A stretch of DNA of 64,000 nt. It comes from Kalmusia sp. IMI 367209. Taxonomy: Eukaryota; Ascomycota; Dothideomycetes; Pleosporales; Didymosphaeriaceae. Shown here piece by piece: positions 1 through 11,623 of the stretch; position 1 is the first letter of the stretch, and the number at the start of each line of letters is the position of its first letter. The notes beneath the pieces are model-generated. The model was not told the DNA's origin and made no database searches. It saw only the letters and a program-made list of their open reading frames with translations. Location: contig JAPEUQ010000001.1 of NCBI GenBank assembly GCA_027946365.1, positions 1,612,001 to 1,676,000 of the forward strand. Direction: 5' to 3'. The position numbers and the translations under genes are program-made.

Positions 1-258
1 ATGTGAGAATACCATGTCTCTAGTTCAATTGTCTAAGCAAGTTGTAAAATTGGTGATTCCTTTGAACACATTCTCATCATCGAAGCATGATTACACATCA
101 TACCAGTCAAGACGGCACCCCTTGCAACGGCTTCAACCCCGTAGCGGTATTTTGAAGCGAGTTTACCAAATCGAGAGTTGTTTAATCCGAGTCTCCCTCA
201 AATGCCGAAATATATGGATCTGTACAATAATGATCAGCCTTGATCGAACGACGTCATA

Positions 259-2061
259 TTACACGCAAAACGTACCTCTCCATGGTGTATACTCCAATAT
301 GCCTCCCACCTTTTCTGTCAGCATCTCTTTAAGAAGACCAACTTCATCGTCTAGGAGGAGCGCTTCAGGATCAGCCATATCTATCATAATGCGAATCCCG
401 TGGTTGCCCGGGCCTAGCCGCTGGATGAAATCGGCCAAGCCATTCATGGTAAATTTCGAGATACCCGCCAATACTATGCTTCGAAGATTGCGGAGGTTGC
501 CAATAGGGTCCAGAAGGCCATCAGTGAGTTCCAGGCCGCTAACGTAGAGTTCTTCCAACTGGCTCAGACTGTTGACCATGCCGACAAGGTGCCCTTCTTG
601 GAAAACTTCTTGTAAAAGCAGACGAAGGACCTGCATCTTCGTGAGTTGCTTAAGAGAGTCGACGATCGTGTCAACATCGTCTCGGAACATGCCGTCGGTA
701 TCGCCACTAAGTGACAAGTACGTGAGAGAGTCCTTTTGATGCACGAGCGCCTGATGGAATTGACGGCTATCTTTCAAAACGTATGAATCGATCTCGAGTG
801 ATCGTAGCCGGATCTTGTGTTCTAGGAGCAATGGTGTGACAATCGTAGAAGCAGAGAGCAGGTTTCCAAAATTAATACGGTGTAGTTTGTCGCAGCTTCG
901 AAGCCAGTTGATTACTTCCAAGAAGACATCATTTTGTGTCTCCTCAAGAACAACAGTTCCGTGGACATCCTCGATCCGCACCTCTTCGAGGGCAGTGCAG
1001 CCAGCCAGTAACGACAGATGTGGAAGCGATTCATTCGAGACAAAAATCCTGCGAGAGAAGGTGTGATTAGCACATGTTCACGAAGCACTCATTACTTTAG
1101 CTTCACTCACCACAAATTCTTCAGCGACTGACTGTGAGCACTAAGTGAAAGAAATGACTCCGCAGCGGCGCCAACGTCATTGAGTATGTTCAGCTTTTCC
1201 AACGTGTTCGGTCGTAACGCTGACAAGAACTTAGCGAACTTATGGTCCCTATCTTCGCCGAGCCAGTGGAATATCATCAATGAATTAAAATTGGGACAGT
1301 GTTGGTGGATGCTAGCCGCCACAAGCTCATCCTCAAGAGCGCTACCATCCCACAGCTCGAGTTCTTGAAGGCGTGGGACTCTGGGTGCCCACTGGATTAG
1401 AGCCGTGGACGACAGTTGCCCGCTAATCGTCTCGAGCATGGGCGTGTGTTGAGTGACAACCTCTCCGATTGCGTTGACAATCAACTTGACGTTCAGTCGC
1501 TCGTACTCTTTTCCATTTGCTCGTTTAATCTTGTCAATCTTGTGGAAAGTTTTGAGGGGCCCCTTGAAGAACTGCTTTGATATCTTTCCCGTAAATTGCT
1601 CGTCCTCAAGCAGATTTTCGAGATCACGGAAATCAAGTGCTCTGATGTACCGGCAATAGGGGAATAAAGTCGCGTCCAAAGCCGAGGCGATGATCGATTT
1701 CCACAAGATGCTAAAAATTGGAGTTTTGTTAGAAGATTCACTCATGCACGGGAGGCATTGCAGATGTTCTCAGCGTACGTACGACCATTTCTGCACTATC
1801 AAGAGCCTCATGGATCGCTGAAATGCGAGGTCATCTTGATCGGCCCCACGGATAGGAGCCTTGTGATGAGCACTGCCAAGCATGTTAACGAACGTTGTCG
1901 AGGTGACACAGCATGGTCACGTACCGATAGAGATGGGTCAACGCGGGTACAGCAAGACTCCGGGAAACGCAGGCGCAGTTGAACAACGCGCCAAACTGCT
2001 CCTGATCTGCCAGCGTTTCACAAAGTAGGTGTAAGATATCGTCTGGAAGTATAGGACCCAT
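259..2061 (-). CDS. F-box/LRR-type protein, 4 exons
   Basis: Exons (minus): 2061-1925, 1872-1783, 1710-1111, 1048-259; introns of 52, 72 and 62 bp all have GTACGT or GTGAGT donors and keep frame, giving 538 aa. The N-terminus (MGPILPDDILHLLCE) is an F-box-like start, followed by the Leu-Tyr-Arg and 'FPYCRYIRALDFRDLEDLL'-like region typical of fungal F-box proteins; residues ~300-530 are leucine-rich (LSYLSLSG-type repeats). Known role of the family: substrate receptor of SCF ubiquitin ligases. The substrate cannot be inferred. I chose the ATG at 2061 because the F-box begins directly after it; the open frame upstream has no ATG. It is divergent from RAD9 with only 200 bp between start codons. 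Confidence 0.8.
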
Positions 2062-2261
2062 ATTGAATGCGTTGTTGGTGGAGGCTGACCGCGTGCGTTG
2101 CTGCAACAAGAGTTTGGAGCTCCCGATCTACGTCACGAGCAAGGGCGCTAGCCGTTTTCGGCCGACGCGCTTTCCGCGAAAGCACATGCTTCATGCCGCG
2201 AACGCCTACTCTCCGAACGACGATTTGAGCGTACAGGGGATGCCGTCGATCATGAGACACA
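2062..2261. promoter_or_regulatory. shared divergent promoter, F-box gene / RAD9
   Basis: Exactly 200 bp separate the two start codons, which face away from each other, so both promoters and 5' leaders must lie here. I see no clear TATA box. The minus-strand open frame across it has no supportable gene. Confidence 0.6.
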
Positions 2262-3602
2262 ATGGTCGTGCTCAACTTCACCCTAACGCCTGAAGCAGCG
2301 TCGAAGATCCACGACCTACTCGTCTGCCTCGGAAAATTCAGCGACACGGTGGCCATTGAGGCGCGCCGCGAACGAGTGGGTCAACATCTTCCTTTCAGTC
2401 AATCTCATCTCATGCCTTTTCCATAGTTCACATTCACCGCTCTCAACTCCTCTAAATCCGCTTATGCCGCCTTGACCCTCGACGGAAAGCAATTCTTCTC
2501 AAGCTATGAGTGCGTGCCGAGCCACGGCGGCCCAGATGGCCGATTCACGTGTAGCATGTACACCAAGGTTCTTCTTTCCGTCTTCAAAGGGCGTCTTTAT
2601 GATCCGCTAGGTCGGGATGGGGCCATCGATCGGTGCGAGGTCAGCGTGCAAGATCGCGCTGATGAGATGCAATGTCGATTCATTGTCAAAATGGTTTGTA
2701 ACCAAGGAGTCATCAAGACGTATAAGCTCACATACGAAGCTGTGGATGTCATGCATGCCCTCTTCGATCGCAAGGTAGCCACAAATCGGTGGAGCATGAG
2801 TGCAGGGGCCATGAAAGAGTATATCGAGTTCTTCGGTACTAAAACGGAAATGCTGGATATATTCGCCGGCGATGAAGGGCGCGCCGTCTTCAAAAGCTAC
2901 ACGGAGAAGATAGCGAATGGAAAGGAAATCCTGAAACATCCCCTTGCGACCGCTGTCGCGGTCAACAGGTCCGATTTCCGGCACTTCAATGTGCAGGAAG
3001 GACTGCACATCATTATTAGCGTCAAGGACTTCAAGGCGATAGTCATGCACGCTGATACGCTGAAGACGAACATTAACGCGTACTACTCGTATCCCACGCG
3101 TCCACTGCAGTTTAGCTACGGCTCCGACGGTCTCTTGTGCGAGTTCACGCTCATGACTTCAGGAGATTACAACGGCGTGACCGCGCCACCCACTCCGGCC
3201 CCCCAGGCTCCCAGCAGAGCTGCGTCCCGCACTGCAACTGCAGCCACAATAGAGACCCATGAAAATCGGAGCATGCCACCGCCCGTCGAGCCCGCCTCTC
3301 GCCGGCCTGCTCGCCGTCAAATGGGATCGCGACAGGCGTCGTCACCAAAGCCGCAACCTGATCCGGAGAGTCTGTTCGTGAACCAGGACGAGGAAGAGGA
3401 CACGCAATGGGAGCCTCTGGACTACAACAACGAGGAGGAAGCGCTTGGCTGGGATGCCAGCGCGGATCGCAACACAGGGAATTTCTCTACGTTCAAAGAC
3501 AGCGGAAGCTTTTCAAGATCTGATGCAGTAGATGTAGGCACAGATAGTATGGAGGGCATCGCACCTACACAACGAGTATCACAGATCAAGGGCTTGTGGT
3601 AG
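2262..3602 (+). CDS. rad9: DNA damage checkpoint clamp subunit Rad9
   Basis: Exon 1 2262-2375, 51-bp intron (GTGGGT...TAG), exon 2 2427-3602; 429 aa. The first ~270 residues are the PCNA-like Rad9 domain: the opening strand-helix (VVLNFTLTPEAASKIHDLL), then FTALNSSKSAYAALTLD, which is the family's most recognisable motif, placed directly after the intron. The tail (~270-429) is disordered, Ser/Pro-rich and acidic, as expected for the phospho-tail that recruits TopBP1/Dpb11-type proteins. The known role is the 9-1-1 (Rad9-Rad1-Hus1) clamp loaded at damaged DNA in the nucleus to activate ATR/Mec1 signalling. Without exon 1 the protein would lack a start methionine, which supports the splice model. 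Confidence 0.88.
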
Positions 3603-4342
3603 ATACTATGCTTCGTAATGAGCCTAATTGAGCCTTTCATAATAGTAATCACATATAGCTAAACATTTCTTTGTTCCTATGCCTCGTAGCCGGCGCTAGC
3701 ATCCTCTCAGCTAGAGTGTCATGGTGCTGTTGCATTCTATGGCCTTGTTCGTGATGCTGCTCCCAGTCATGAAGTTAGTTGTTCTTTCGAGACACATGCA
3801 AGAAGTTGAAAGGCATAGAAGATCAAGAAGTCCATACGCTGCACGACAGGTTGTGAGCAAGTATCCCGAGTCTTACCTTCCCTTCGTCTGATTGAAGGTT
3901 TCCTAGTGAGCGAGGCTCAGAAGAGGGCAGTTCTTGATCTTGAAATCGGTATAGCGTGGCTTGCGCGGTCGTTGATAACACTGTGACATACCAGATGGAA
4001 CATGGATGGGGTATGCATACGCGGATAAAGATGCTTGCTGTCCCACAATCTATGTAATTTGCTATACTCACACAACTTGAATACCTATCAAACAAAGTGA
4101 AATGTCTTGGTAGATGTCCAAACCATAGCGTTGTATCTCAAAGCCTTGGGCTCAGCGTTCTAAAGCTTGGAAGGACTGCTAAGAGAATTCGATAGGGCTG
4201 GTGCTGCTGGGGACAGATAGTGGACTAGCTAGAACAGATGAAATAGAGATAATAAGAGTGATTGATGCAAGAATGAAAAAAACAAGACACCCAAGAAGCC
4301 ATGCGGCCCCCCATAGTCACAACAAGAGACCGATCTGAGCGT
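3603..4342. other. intergenic, no gene seen
   Basis: 740 bp between the converging ends of RAD9 and the BTB-like gene. Open frames here are short with no recognisable protein. Probably the two 3' UTRs. Confidence 0.6.
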
Positions 4343-5478
4343 TCAACCTACGTCCATAGACATCTTTTGTTCCGCGAGCTCGACCATCTTAAGGTGGATA
4401 TCGCGTTCAAGCTCCGGGACTTTTTGTAGTCGGTATGTGAACGAATCACCGTGTTTCCGTGCCAAATCGTAGAAGTTTTCGGCGAGGAAGTCCGTAAGCA
4501 GTCTCTTCACTCGTTCGTGTCCGTCCAGCAAGGCGTCAGGGGTCATGTAGACGATGGTTGCAAAGATGAACGCATCCTCTAGTTCCCACGGCCGAAGCTG
4601 CTCCAACTTCTCCGCAATGTGCTCCAATAAGTCCTCCATGCCTAGTCGATCTCCAATCTCCCATGCAGCAGCACACTGTGCCAGCGCTTCGCGACGATTT
4701 TCGTCGTCAATAACACTATAGCCGAATCGTCCCGTCTGTAGGAAGTCCGCGACGAATCCGAAGTCATCTCGGTGGAATTCCTCGAGGCATGGAAGATTAA
4801 TCCGATAAGTCCCATCTTCCATGGTAGTGAGGCAACCTATCTTGTCATTCGACAGATATGGTCGTTTTTGAACTTCTGCCAGGGGTATGAAAAATGGTTC
4901 TCTTTCCTTTCCAATTAAGAATGTGACAAACTCCCTGCTATCTGATCTGCCAAGCACCGATTAGCGACGTCTCAACACGATCATGAGAGGTCTACGTACA
5001 TGTCTCCCTCAACGATATCACTATCCTCGATATGAGGGCGTTTCGAGACCCTCTTGCTTGAATTAACTGAGTTGCACTCAACTGTCGGGTGGAATTGATT
5101 GGGCAGATCGCCAAGCCCTCGAGCGCAAAAGGGGTTGGGGACGATCGTTGTGTGTGTTAGCTTTTCCAATGGAGGCGGAGATGATGTCGAGAGCTCTGTG
5201 TTGTTCCTTGATCTATGTTCTGCAAGACTTAGCCTTTTCGCTTCTTTGAGGTACTCGTCATCGGATTCCGTCTCTGTGTATCCGGAACTGTTACTTGGCG
5301 TGGGCGTGGGTAGATGACTGGACTTCTGTTGATCTTCAATTGCACGCCTCCAGTAATCAAGGCTCGACCCCACGAAGTCCATTGCGTTCAACACCTGGTC
5401 GTATGCATAGCGTAATTCGTCGTCCTGGCTGTGCTCGTGTTGGATAAAAGGATCGAATTCCCGCATATCAGTCGACAT
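4343..5478 (-). CDS. BTB/POZ-like fungal protein
   Basis: Two exons (5478-5000 and 4946-4343) with a 53-bp intron (GTACGT...CAG); 360 aa. The first ~160 residues are low-complexity and Ser/Pro/acidic-rich with no recognised domain. Exon 2 resembles the BTB-like fold common in Pezizomycotina: REFVTFLIGKE strand, an internal LPCLEEFHRDDFGFVADFLQ segment, and the A..IGDRLGMEDLLEHIAEKL helix pair that closes BTB domains. BTB domains mediate dimerisation or Cullin-3 adaptor contacts; no partner domain is visible. The intron joins GAC-AT to A, giving Asp-Ile-Ser, and is required because exon 1 otherwise stops at once. The assignment is by pattern only. Confidence 0.62.
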
Positions 5479-6390
5479 GATGTATCGGCTATTGGAATCA
5501 GTGTACCAGTTGCAGTTACAGTTTGCTATAGACCTACAATTCCGATTTCCTTTTGATCAGAAGAGCAAGTGTAAGGTAGCCATTTGGTCGGCATGCAGCG
5601 ACCTCCTGAGGCGCCATATCGTCGGTGCATACGAGGGCGGGCCATGGCGGATTGTCCGGTTGTCGCAGAAGGATATAGTCGCCCGGAGTTGGCGGTCGCA
5701 TCGTGGCTGTCGCAGTTTCAAGTGGGCAGTAGTGGATGTGAAGGGCTGAGCGCAAACAGGCTTACAAGATGATGCAGTAGAGTAGACGAGTGAAGTGCGT
5801 CTTTTGCGGGCAAGCCAGCCTCAACTTAAACCTGAACGGAGGGGAAGACCTCAAGAATGAGCAAAGCACTGTGAGTAAATAAATGGTGACCAAGTAGTTA
5901 AGAAGGTGCTTTGTAAATGTGACTATCTTAAAGAGAAGCAAAGGACGGCTATCGCACTCCAAAGGTCCAGCCATAAGTAAAGGGAAGGGCTGGTTGCCGA
6001 CGTAGGTGAGAGAAATCGACCCCACTTCTCCCATCTTCAAAATTGACGCCATATTTGGTATTTAGAGCAGCAGGCCCTGGGCTATGCAGAACTACAACCA
6101 TTTGGTGTTGTGGAGGAGTCAAGGTCGTGCGAGCAGCTGTTAGCGACCAGTGAGCTTAGTCATGGTGTAACAGGGCTCACCGACCAATCACTGATTTCAA
6201 GAACATCTGGCATCAAGCTCCAGCTCCGAAGCACCGTTACGCCCATTGCTTTCACGACTCCATGATCACCGGTGGAAGCCTTCCTCCAGATTCATAAGAC
6301 CCGAACACGCGACGCATACCTCATTGACCTTGCGAATCGCGCCTCGAACCCTCTACCCACCGCCTACGACCCGACTTCCCCGCCGCAAAG
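5479..6390. other. divergent intergenic region upstream of SEC11
   Basis: 912 bp between the starts of the BTB-like gene and SEC11. No convincing gene. A 12-codon upstream ORF (6262-6297) lies in what may be the SEC11 leader; whether it is transcribed is unknown. Confidence 0.5.
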
Positions 6391-7032
6391 ATGCTGGGCC
6401 TTGGAAACATGCAGCCCCGGCAACTGGCCGCACAAGTGCTGAACTTCGCGCTCGTTCTCTCCACCGCCTTCATGCTCTGGAAAGGGCTCTCCGTCGCATC
6501 AGACTCGCCCTCACCCATCGTCGTCGTGCTGTCAGGATCCATGGAGCCCGCATTCGAGCGAGGAGACCTGCTGTTCCTGTGGAATCGGGGGCTGGACACA
6601 CAGATCGGGGAGATTGTTGTATACAATGTAAAGGGGAAAGACATCCCGATTGTGCACCGTGTGGTGCGGAGATTTGGTGGAGGGTAAGCCAAACCTACCC
6701 GTGCTTCTGCCGGAGAAGGACAGCTTGGAATGGGCTACACGAGCACCTACTTCTCGCGAGTCATGTTTCGAGAAGCGCTTGTGCTGACATTTTTGACGCA
6801 TAGGAAATCTCCCCTCCGACTCCTCACAAAAGGCGATAATAACATCGCGGACGACACCGAACTTTACGCCGCTGGCCAAACCCATTTGAACCGCAAAGAA
6901 GACGTAATCGGTAGCGTCGTTGGCTTTGTACCCTTCGTTGGATATGTTACGATCTTGCTAAGCGAGTACCCGTGGCTGAAACAGGCCATGCTGGGGATAA
7001 TGGGGTTGATGGTGGTGTTGCAGCGGGAATAG
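6391..7032 (+). CDS. sec11: signal peptidase complex catalytic subunit Sec11
   Basis: Exons 6391-6683 and 6804-7032, 120-bp intron (GTAAGC...TAG); 173 aa, the usual length for Sec11. It is an ER membrane serine protease that removes signal peptides from secretory proteins. Single N-terminal membrane helix at ~14-34 ([15 protein letters not shown]). The catalytic Ser50 lies in SGSMEP, His89 in IPIVHRVV, and Asp109 and Asp115 lie in KGDNNIADD. The spacing 39/20/6 equals that of the yeast enzyme as I recall it (S44, H83, D103, D109). A C-terminal hydrophobic segment follows. The intron falls between His and Asp, so splicing is essential for activity. Confidence 0.95.
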
Positions 7033-7513
7033 GTATCACAAATATACCAGTTGAGAGTAGGACACAACGAAGTACATTCATCAGAGGAAGGGTGCGACCG
7101 CTCGCAATCCCGCGTCCGGCCTGATGGTACGAGAGTGTTAGCGTGGGTGATTGTTGCAGGTTACCCTATAAGAAGATGCCTCTGTAGAGCACTAGAAGCA
7201 TGGCGTTCCGGTCTATAATCAGTTATCGTGATCTAAGAATCCAGAGATATCCAGCCATCCAGATGGAAAAAGAACTGCTGCCAATATCTGCACCTACCGA
7301 AGTGTTCTCTTTCATGGCTGAGTTCGACCTGTCTGTCCAGCTCTCGTACATTTCGTCAATTGGGATTGCATATATCAGTGCGGCCAAAATGCTAGCATCT
7401 ACTACTTGTATGACTCTTAAAAAAGTTCCGCTGAACCCACTCATGGAGCCCCAAAAGAAACAACACCAACCCCCCTTTCCCCCTCCCCACACACAGCTCC
7501 AAAAAGAAAGGTA
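7033..7513. other. intergenic between SEC11 and tRNA-Gly
   Basis: 481 bp, no gene recognised. An A5 run at 7501-7505 (T5 on the minus strand) is the probable Pol III terminator of the adjacent tRNA. Confidence 0.6.
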
Positions 7514-7601
7514 TGCGTCGTATGGGATTTGAACCCATGACCCCTGCCTCTCAGCTCTCAGCTCTGGGAAGGCAGTATCCTAACCACTGGACTAACGACG
7601 C
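7514..7601 (-). tRNA. tRNA-Gly(CCC) with 15-nt intron
   Basis: On the minus strand GCGTCGT (7601-7595) pairs with ACGACGC (7521-7515) as a perfect acceptor stem, with discriminator A at 7514. D-arm GTCC/GGAT; anticodon stem CTGCC/GGCAG; T-arm ATGGG-TTCAAAT-CCCAT. The anticodon loop is interrupted after position 37 by a 15-nt intron (7564-7550), the canonical nuclear tRNA intron site. Removing it gives loop TTCCCAA, anticodon CCC at 7568-7566, reading GGG glycine codons. A T5 terminator follows ~8 nt downstream. Confidence 0.9.
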
Positions 7602-8596
7602 CTCTAATAACCCTCGTCTGAAGATAGCCCTCACTCCTCTTCTCAAATACATGTACACAGCATGACACACATGCTCTCAGAGCGGAAAAGGGGGGGCAGT
7701 CCGACGTGCCTGCGTGAGGCAGGGGTACGATGGAAAGAGCGGTAGAGAGCGGGCGTGTGCGTTTGTCTGGCTGCGGGTTCCCGATGAGGCGGTCGGGGTA
7801 GGCGGAGGGGAGGGGGGATGGAGATGATGTGGCGCTTTTGGATGAGACATGGACAACATGGAGCTGTGTTTGGTTTTTTTATGGGCCACTTAATCTATAC
7901 TCTGTGTATAGAGTGTTTATGGAAACGTCGGGGGTAGTCTATTGTGTTGTTGCAGTGTTCTGATATTGTGGTACGAATGCGCTTTTTACCAAGGACAGCT
8001 ACATGCATGCATATTAGATACGCCCAGCATCTGATCACGAAGGTCGCCATGCATGATGAACGCCAGTGATACCTTATGAGACGAATTGGTTCGGTAAGAG
8101 TGATCGCCTTGTTTATAATGGCTTGGTGGTAGCACAGCGTCTCGCACAGTGACCTGGGATTCGAAATACGAAGGCATGAGCAGCTCTACGCTGATGCGCT
8201 CCATTAGCAGGCCACGCCCAACATGCATCACCAAAGCATCACCAAAACATCACGCACAAACATAGCAACAAAGACCAATTAGCAGCACATTTTCGTTCCG
8301 CAGATAACTAGTGTACATGGTAATCATGAGCTTCCGTGATGTCTTTTGCGTCAGAGGCTGACTGGGACGCTAAACATCAATAAGAAGCCTCACGCAAAAG
8401 CTTCCTGCGGGGTTTTGAAAATCACTGAGACGTGAAACTCTCCCGAAGGACCCATCCCGCAATAAGACAGATAGATGAGATTAACATGGAAACCCGATCC
8501 AATATCCTAAGCCTGTGGCAGCCGTAGCTGCCGATAGTCTGAAAGGACGAAGCTCCGAGTAGAGGTCGGCTCTACTACCAATGGAGCTCGAACTGT
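7602..8596. other. intergenic, no gene seen
   Basis: 995 bp between tRNA-Gly and the 3' end of the HMG-box gene. Open frames are short and low in complexity. Likely includes the NHP6 3' UTR. Confidence 0.6.
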
Positions 8597-9071
8597 CTAC
8601 TCAGACTCTTCCTCTTCCTCTTCGGCAGCGTTCTGTGCTTGTTTAGTCGCTATGTAGGAGGGTAGCTTAACGATCGGACTTACGGCATAAGCCTCCTTCT
8701 CCTGCTCGTACCGCTTCTTGTCAGCGGCAGCCTTGGCCTCATACGGTTGGCGCTGCTTCTCAGAGAGAGTCTTCCACTTCTCACCGAGCATCTTGCCGAC
8801 CTCGCCTGAGAAAAGTTAGAGATGCACTGGCATGGAGAGACAAATCTTGACGTACCGAACTTGATGCCAGGGTTCTCCTCTCGGACCTTGTCGCGCTGGT
8901 CGTTCGCGAAGAACATGTAGGCGGAAAGACCACGCTTGGGTGCGTTGGGGTCTGCTGCTGTTAGAGCTAGAGCGCATGTTTGCAAAGCACGTGAGACTTA
9001 CCCTTCTTCTTCTTGCCGGAATCGGCCTTGGCGGCCTTGCCCTTGCCACGGGTAGACTTCTCCTTAGGCAT
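8597..9071 (-). CDS. nhp6: HMG-box non-histone chromosomal protein Nhp6
   Basis: Four exons on the minus strand: 9071-9002, 8954-8856, 8805-8684, 8632-8597, with introns of 47, 50 and 51 bp; 108 aa. A Lys-rich N-terminal tail ([20 protein letters not shown]) precedes one HMG box running from [15 protein letters not shown] through [22 protein letters not shown] to [11 protein letters not shown], then an acidic Glu tail. Nhp6-type proteins bend DNA without sequence preference and help FACT, chromatin remodelling and Pol III transcription. Intron 3 is 51 bp and free of stops, so its retention would add 17 residues in frame; the strong GTAAGT donor, GACTAAAC branch site and CACAG acceptor argue that it is normally removed. 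Confidence 0.92.
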
Positions 9072-9615
9072 GTTGATGTAGGTAGCTATTCAAGCTGCTG
9101 CAGTGGAAGGTCAGAAGTGGGTTCGGTGGAGGCAAGGCTGAGGTGGAAGTGGGGTGCAGAGATAGAGTAGAGAGCGGCGGTAATTGAATTGCGGATTGCG
9201 CGGTGCAAGGCAATATCAGAATGGGTGTTGGTGTTCATGAACAGGTGATGCGATGCGTGGTGACTAGGCGGACCGCCCTCTTTGCGGGCGCGTGAAGCGC
9301 CCCGGTCGCAAACCACGACGAAGCGTCGCGGAGATGCGCAAGAACAATAGAAGACAAATGGTGTACTCACAGATGTCGTTGGAAATGTGAAAGAAATCGC
9401 CAGTGACAGATGTCTATGGTGCGTCAGTACAGGATGCGCCGTGGGCCACGGCGACGGCGATGATCAGGAAAATGGAACGCGATGACGCTCTGAAGATGCA
9501 ATGGAAGATACTGCAGGCGTCATTGTCGCGTGAAAACGCGTGAAAAAAGTGCAGTTGTGTTGCGCGCGTTGTGCTGGTGCTGTATGATGCGTGATGGGGA
9601 TACGCGAGACTCACC
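9072..9615 (-). promoter_or_regulatory. NHP6 5' leader with two candidate 5'-UTR introns
   Basis: Upstream of the NHP6 ATG on the minus strand there are two well-formed donor/acceptor pairs: 9370-9095 (GTGAGT...GCAGCAG, 276 bp) and 9614-9414 (GTGAGT...CATAG, 201 bp). Splicing both leaves a short non-coding leader. This is inference from splice-site shape only. Confidence 0.3.
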
Positions 9616-11623
9616 TAAGGCGTTGGTGGGCGAAAAGCAGTTGAGGGACGACTGTATGAGAGGGAGTGGGAGACGCTCTGTGAGAGCTTCGCAGGCAAAG
9701 CAGCGCGGCCTTTACTACCCAAAGCCCCAGCGGGCACGGACCCCTGCGCCGCTAGGAGCCCTCATCATAACAGAGCACCCCTCACCAACTTGGACAAAGG
9801 CAGGCGCGACTCACACCGCTGCGGCAGGCCCGCCCGTCGCAGCCTCTCTCTAGAAAGCATGCACTCTCTCACCTGTACACTCGCATTCATATTCACACAC
9901 TCATATCCCTATACCTGACATCCTCCCACCCCCCCTTTCGCCTGTCTGCGCTGCTCCCCTCTCTGCGCCTCTCTGCGCGCGCGCTGTTCCCGGCAGCGGT
10001 CGGGCGTCGGGAGCGCCTCCATTCCTCGACTGGCCCGGCGACGGCGGTGCCTGGTCGTGCCTGGTTTCATGCAGGCAAGTCCAGAAAGCAACGTTATTCG
10101 CCGTGCGCGAAATTGACGCTCCAACTCGTCGCTGCGTTACCGACACGGCTGGCTGGACAGAGGCGGCCCCAGGTCCAGAGGCGACGCGGTATCTCCCTCC
10201 GCTCCCATGCACTCCGCAGGTCTGAGGGCACGCTCGAACGATCGGATCGAGACGCGCCTCGGCAGATGGCGCTGGCTAAGGCCGCTCACACCCCCTTTGC
10301 AGCCCGCCGCGACCAAACAAGCATCACATTGCCCAGTTGTCATGCCGCAAGCTGCACCAACGGTACGATACAGCAACGACACTGTCAAGCTCGAGTCCGG
10401 CGCCGCATTCGCCTGCCCCCACTAAGCCACATGCGGTAACCTACACCTACTTTCAGCCCAGCGAGCGCTTTCTTGCACAGATATTCAGGGCGAATAATAA
10501 CACGGTGTTGCGCAATACGCATCGTCCGGTTCTACCTGCGTCTTGTCGCATTTCTGGCTAGTTAGGTGCGCCGCGTGCCATGGCTTAGGGGCAGCGAAAC
10601 ACCTTTGCGCGTACATCCTTGGAATTGCCCGCCCTCCTCGCAGCCCTCAGTAACCCTTAAATACAGTGCTTATGTTTCTGCTTCCTGTACTCCGTAAAAC
10701 TGATGAAATCGGCAGAGTTGAATAGCGTTCGGGCTTTGCACGAGACACTACCAGAGCACAGCCATGGCACATACGCGTCTCCTGCCCGACGCTGCAATGC
10801 GGCCCCCAGAAGAGCCGACAGACAATCTGCCAAAATGTCTTCAACGTGTAGTGGCACGTTGCAGCCATGGGTGACCCGAAACTTCGGCTTGCACCAAACA
10901 CATGAGATTACTAATGGATCCAGGGTCATTTACAAGAGACATCAGCCCGACATTCTTCGAGACATCACTCTACCACGCTTCAGCGCGCAACACTCACCTT
11001 CCAGGCGCCTCATTTGGCAGCTATACCGTCTTCAGTGCAGGGCGCTGTTTCGTGCCCGGCCTCTTTGGCAGTTTCAGCTGCCAACTGCTTCGACTGGTGA
11101 CATGCTATCTGCGTCGCATATATTTAGTGAGCCCGTTTGTACTCGCACTGACACAGGAGGGAGAGTATTTTCACGCAATCTCACGTCAAACATTATGTCA
11201 TATTGCATATACCGACAACTATAGCTATGTAATGTAACCGTCTTTTCGTGCCATCATGTCCTCGAGCCGCCCACCAACGCCATACACATAGCCATGTCGC
11301 CGTGGAATGAGCGAGAATGGGTAGTACTTCTAGGCTCCTAGGCGCATTGATCGAGATTGTGTCGCAGGAGAGAGACTAAAGACTCAGTGTAGTCGAATGT
11401 AGAAAATCCACGAATCCAATCAAATACCTGACCACTGCGGGCATGTTGCGTCCGACGAGGTGAATAAACACCTCTAAATGCTGCTTGTGCCAGTCGACAG
11501 TTGTGTCTCTTGAGCTATCACTCTAATTTGTCTTGCTTCCCTCGGGCATAGAAGGAATGTCCATTGACAACAAGGCGAAGGTCCATTCTACTTGCGCGCA
11601 GTTCGACTGCGGATCAAGATAGC
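9616..11623. other. 2-kb gene-free stretch, part GC-rich
   Basis: A CT-rich block near 9840-9960 and a GC-rich block to ~10400 may belong to the NHP6 promoter or leader. Open frames on both strands in the GC-rich block are Arg/Pro/Ala-rich shadows without domains. 10560-11600 shows nothing recognisable. Confidence 0.5.

Noticed and set aside
2018..2356. minus-strand open frame opposite the RAD9 start
   Set aside because: It overlaps RAD9 exon 1 and the F-box exon 1 on both sides; the real proteins explain the sequence better.
10047..10439. 130-codon frame in GC-rich DNA
   Set aside because: Arg/Ala/Pro-rich shadow; comparable frames exist on the other strand of the same GC-rich block.
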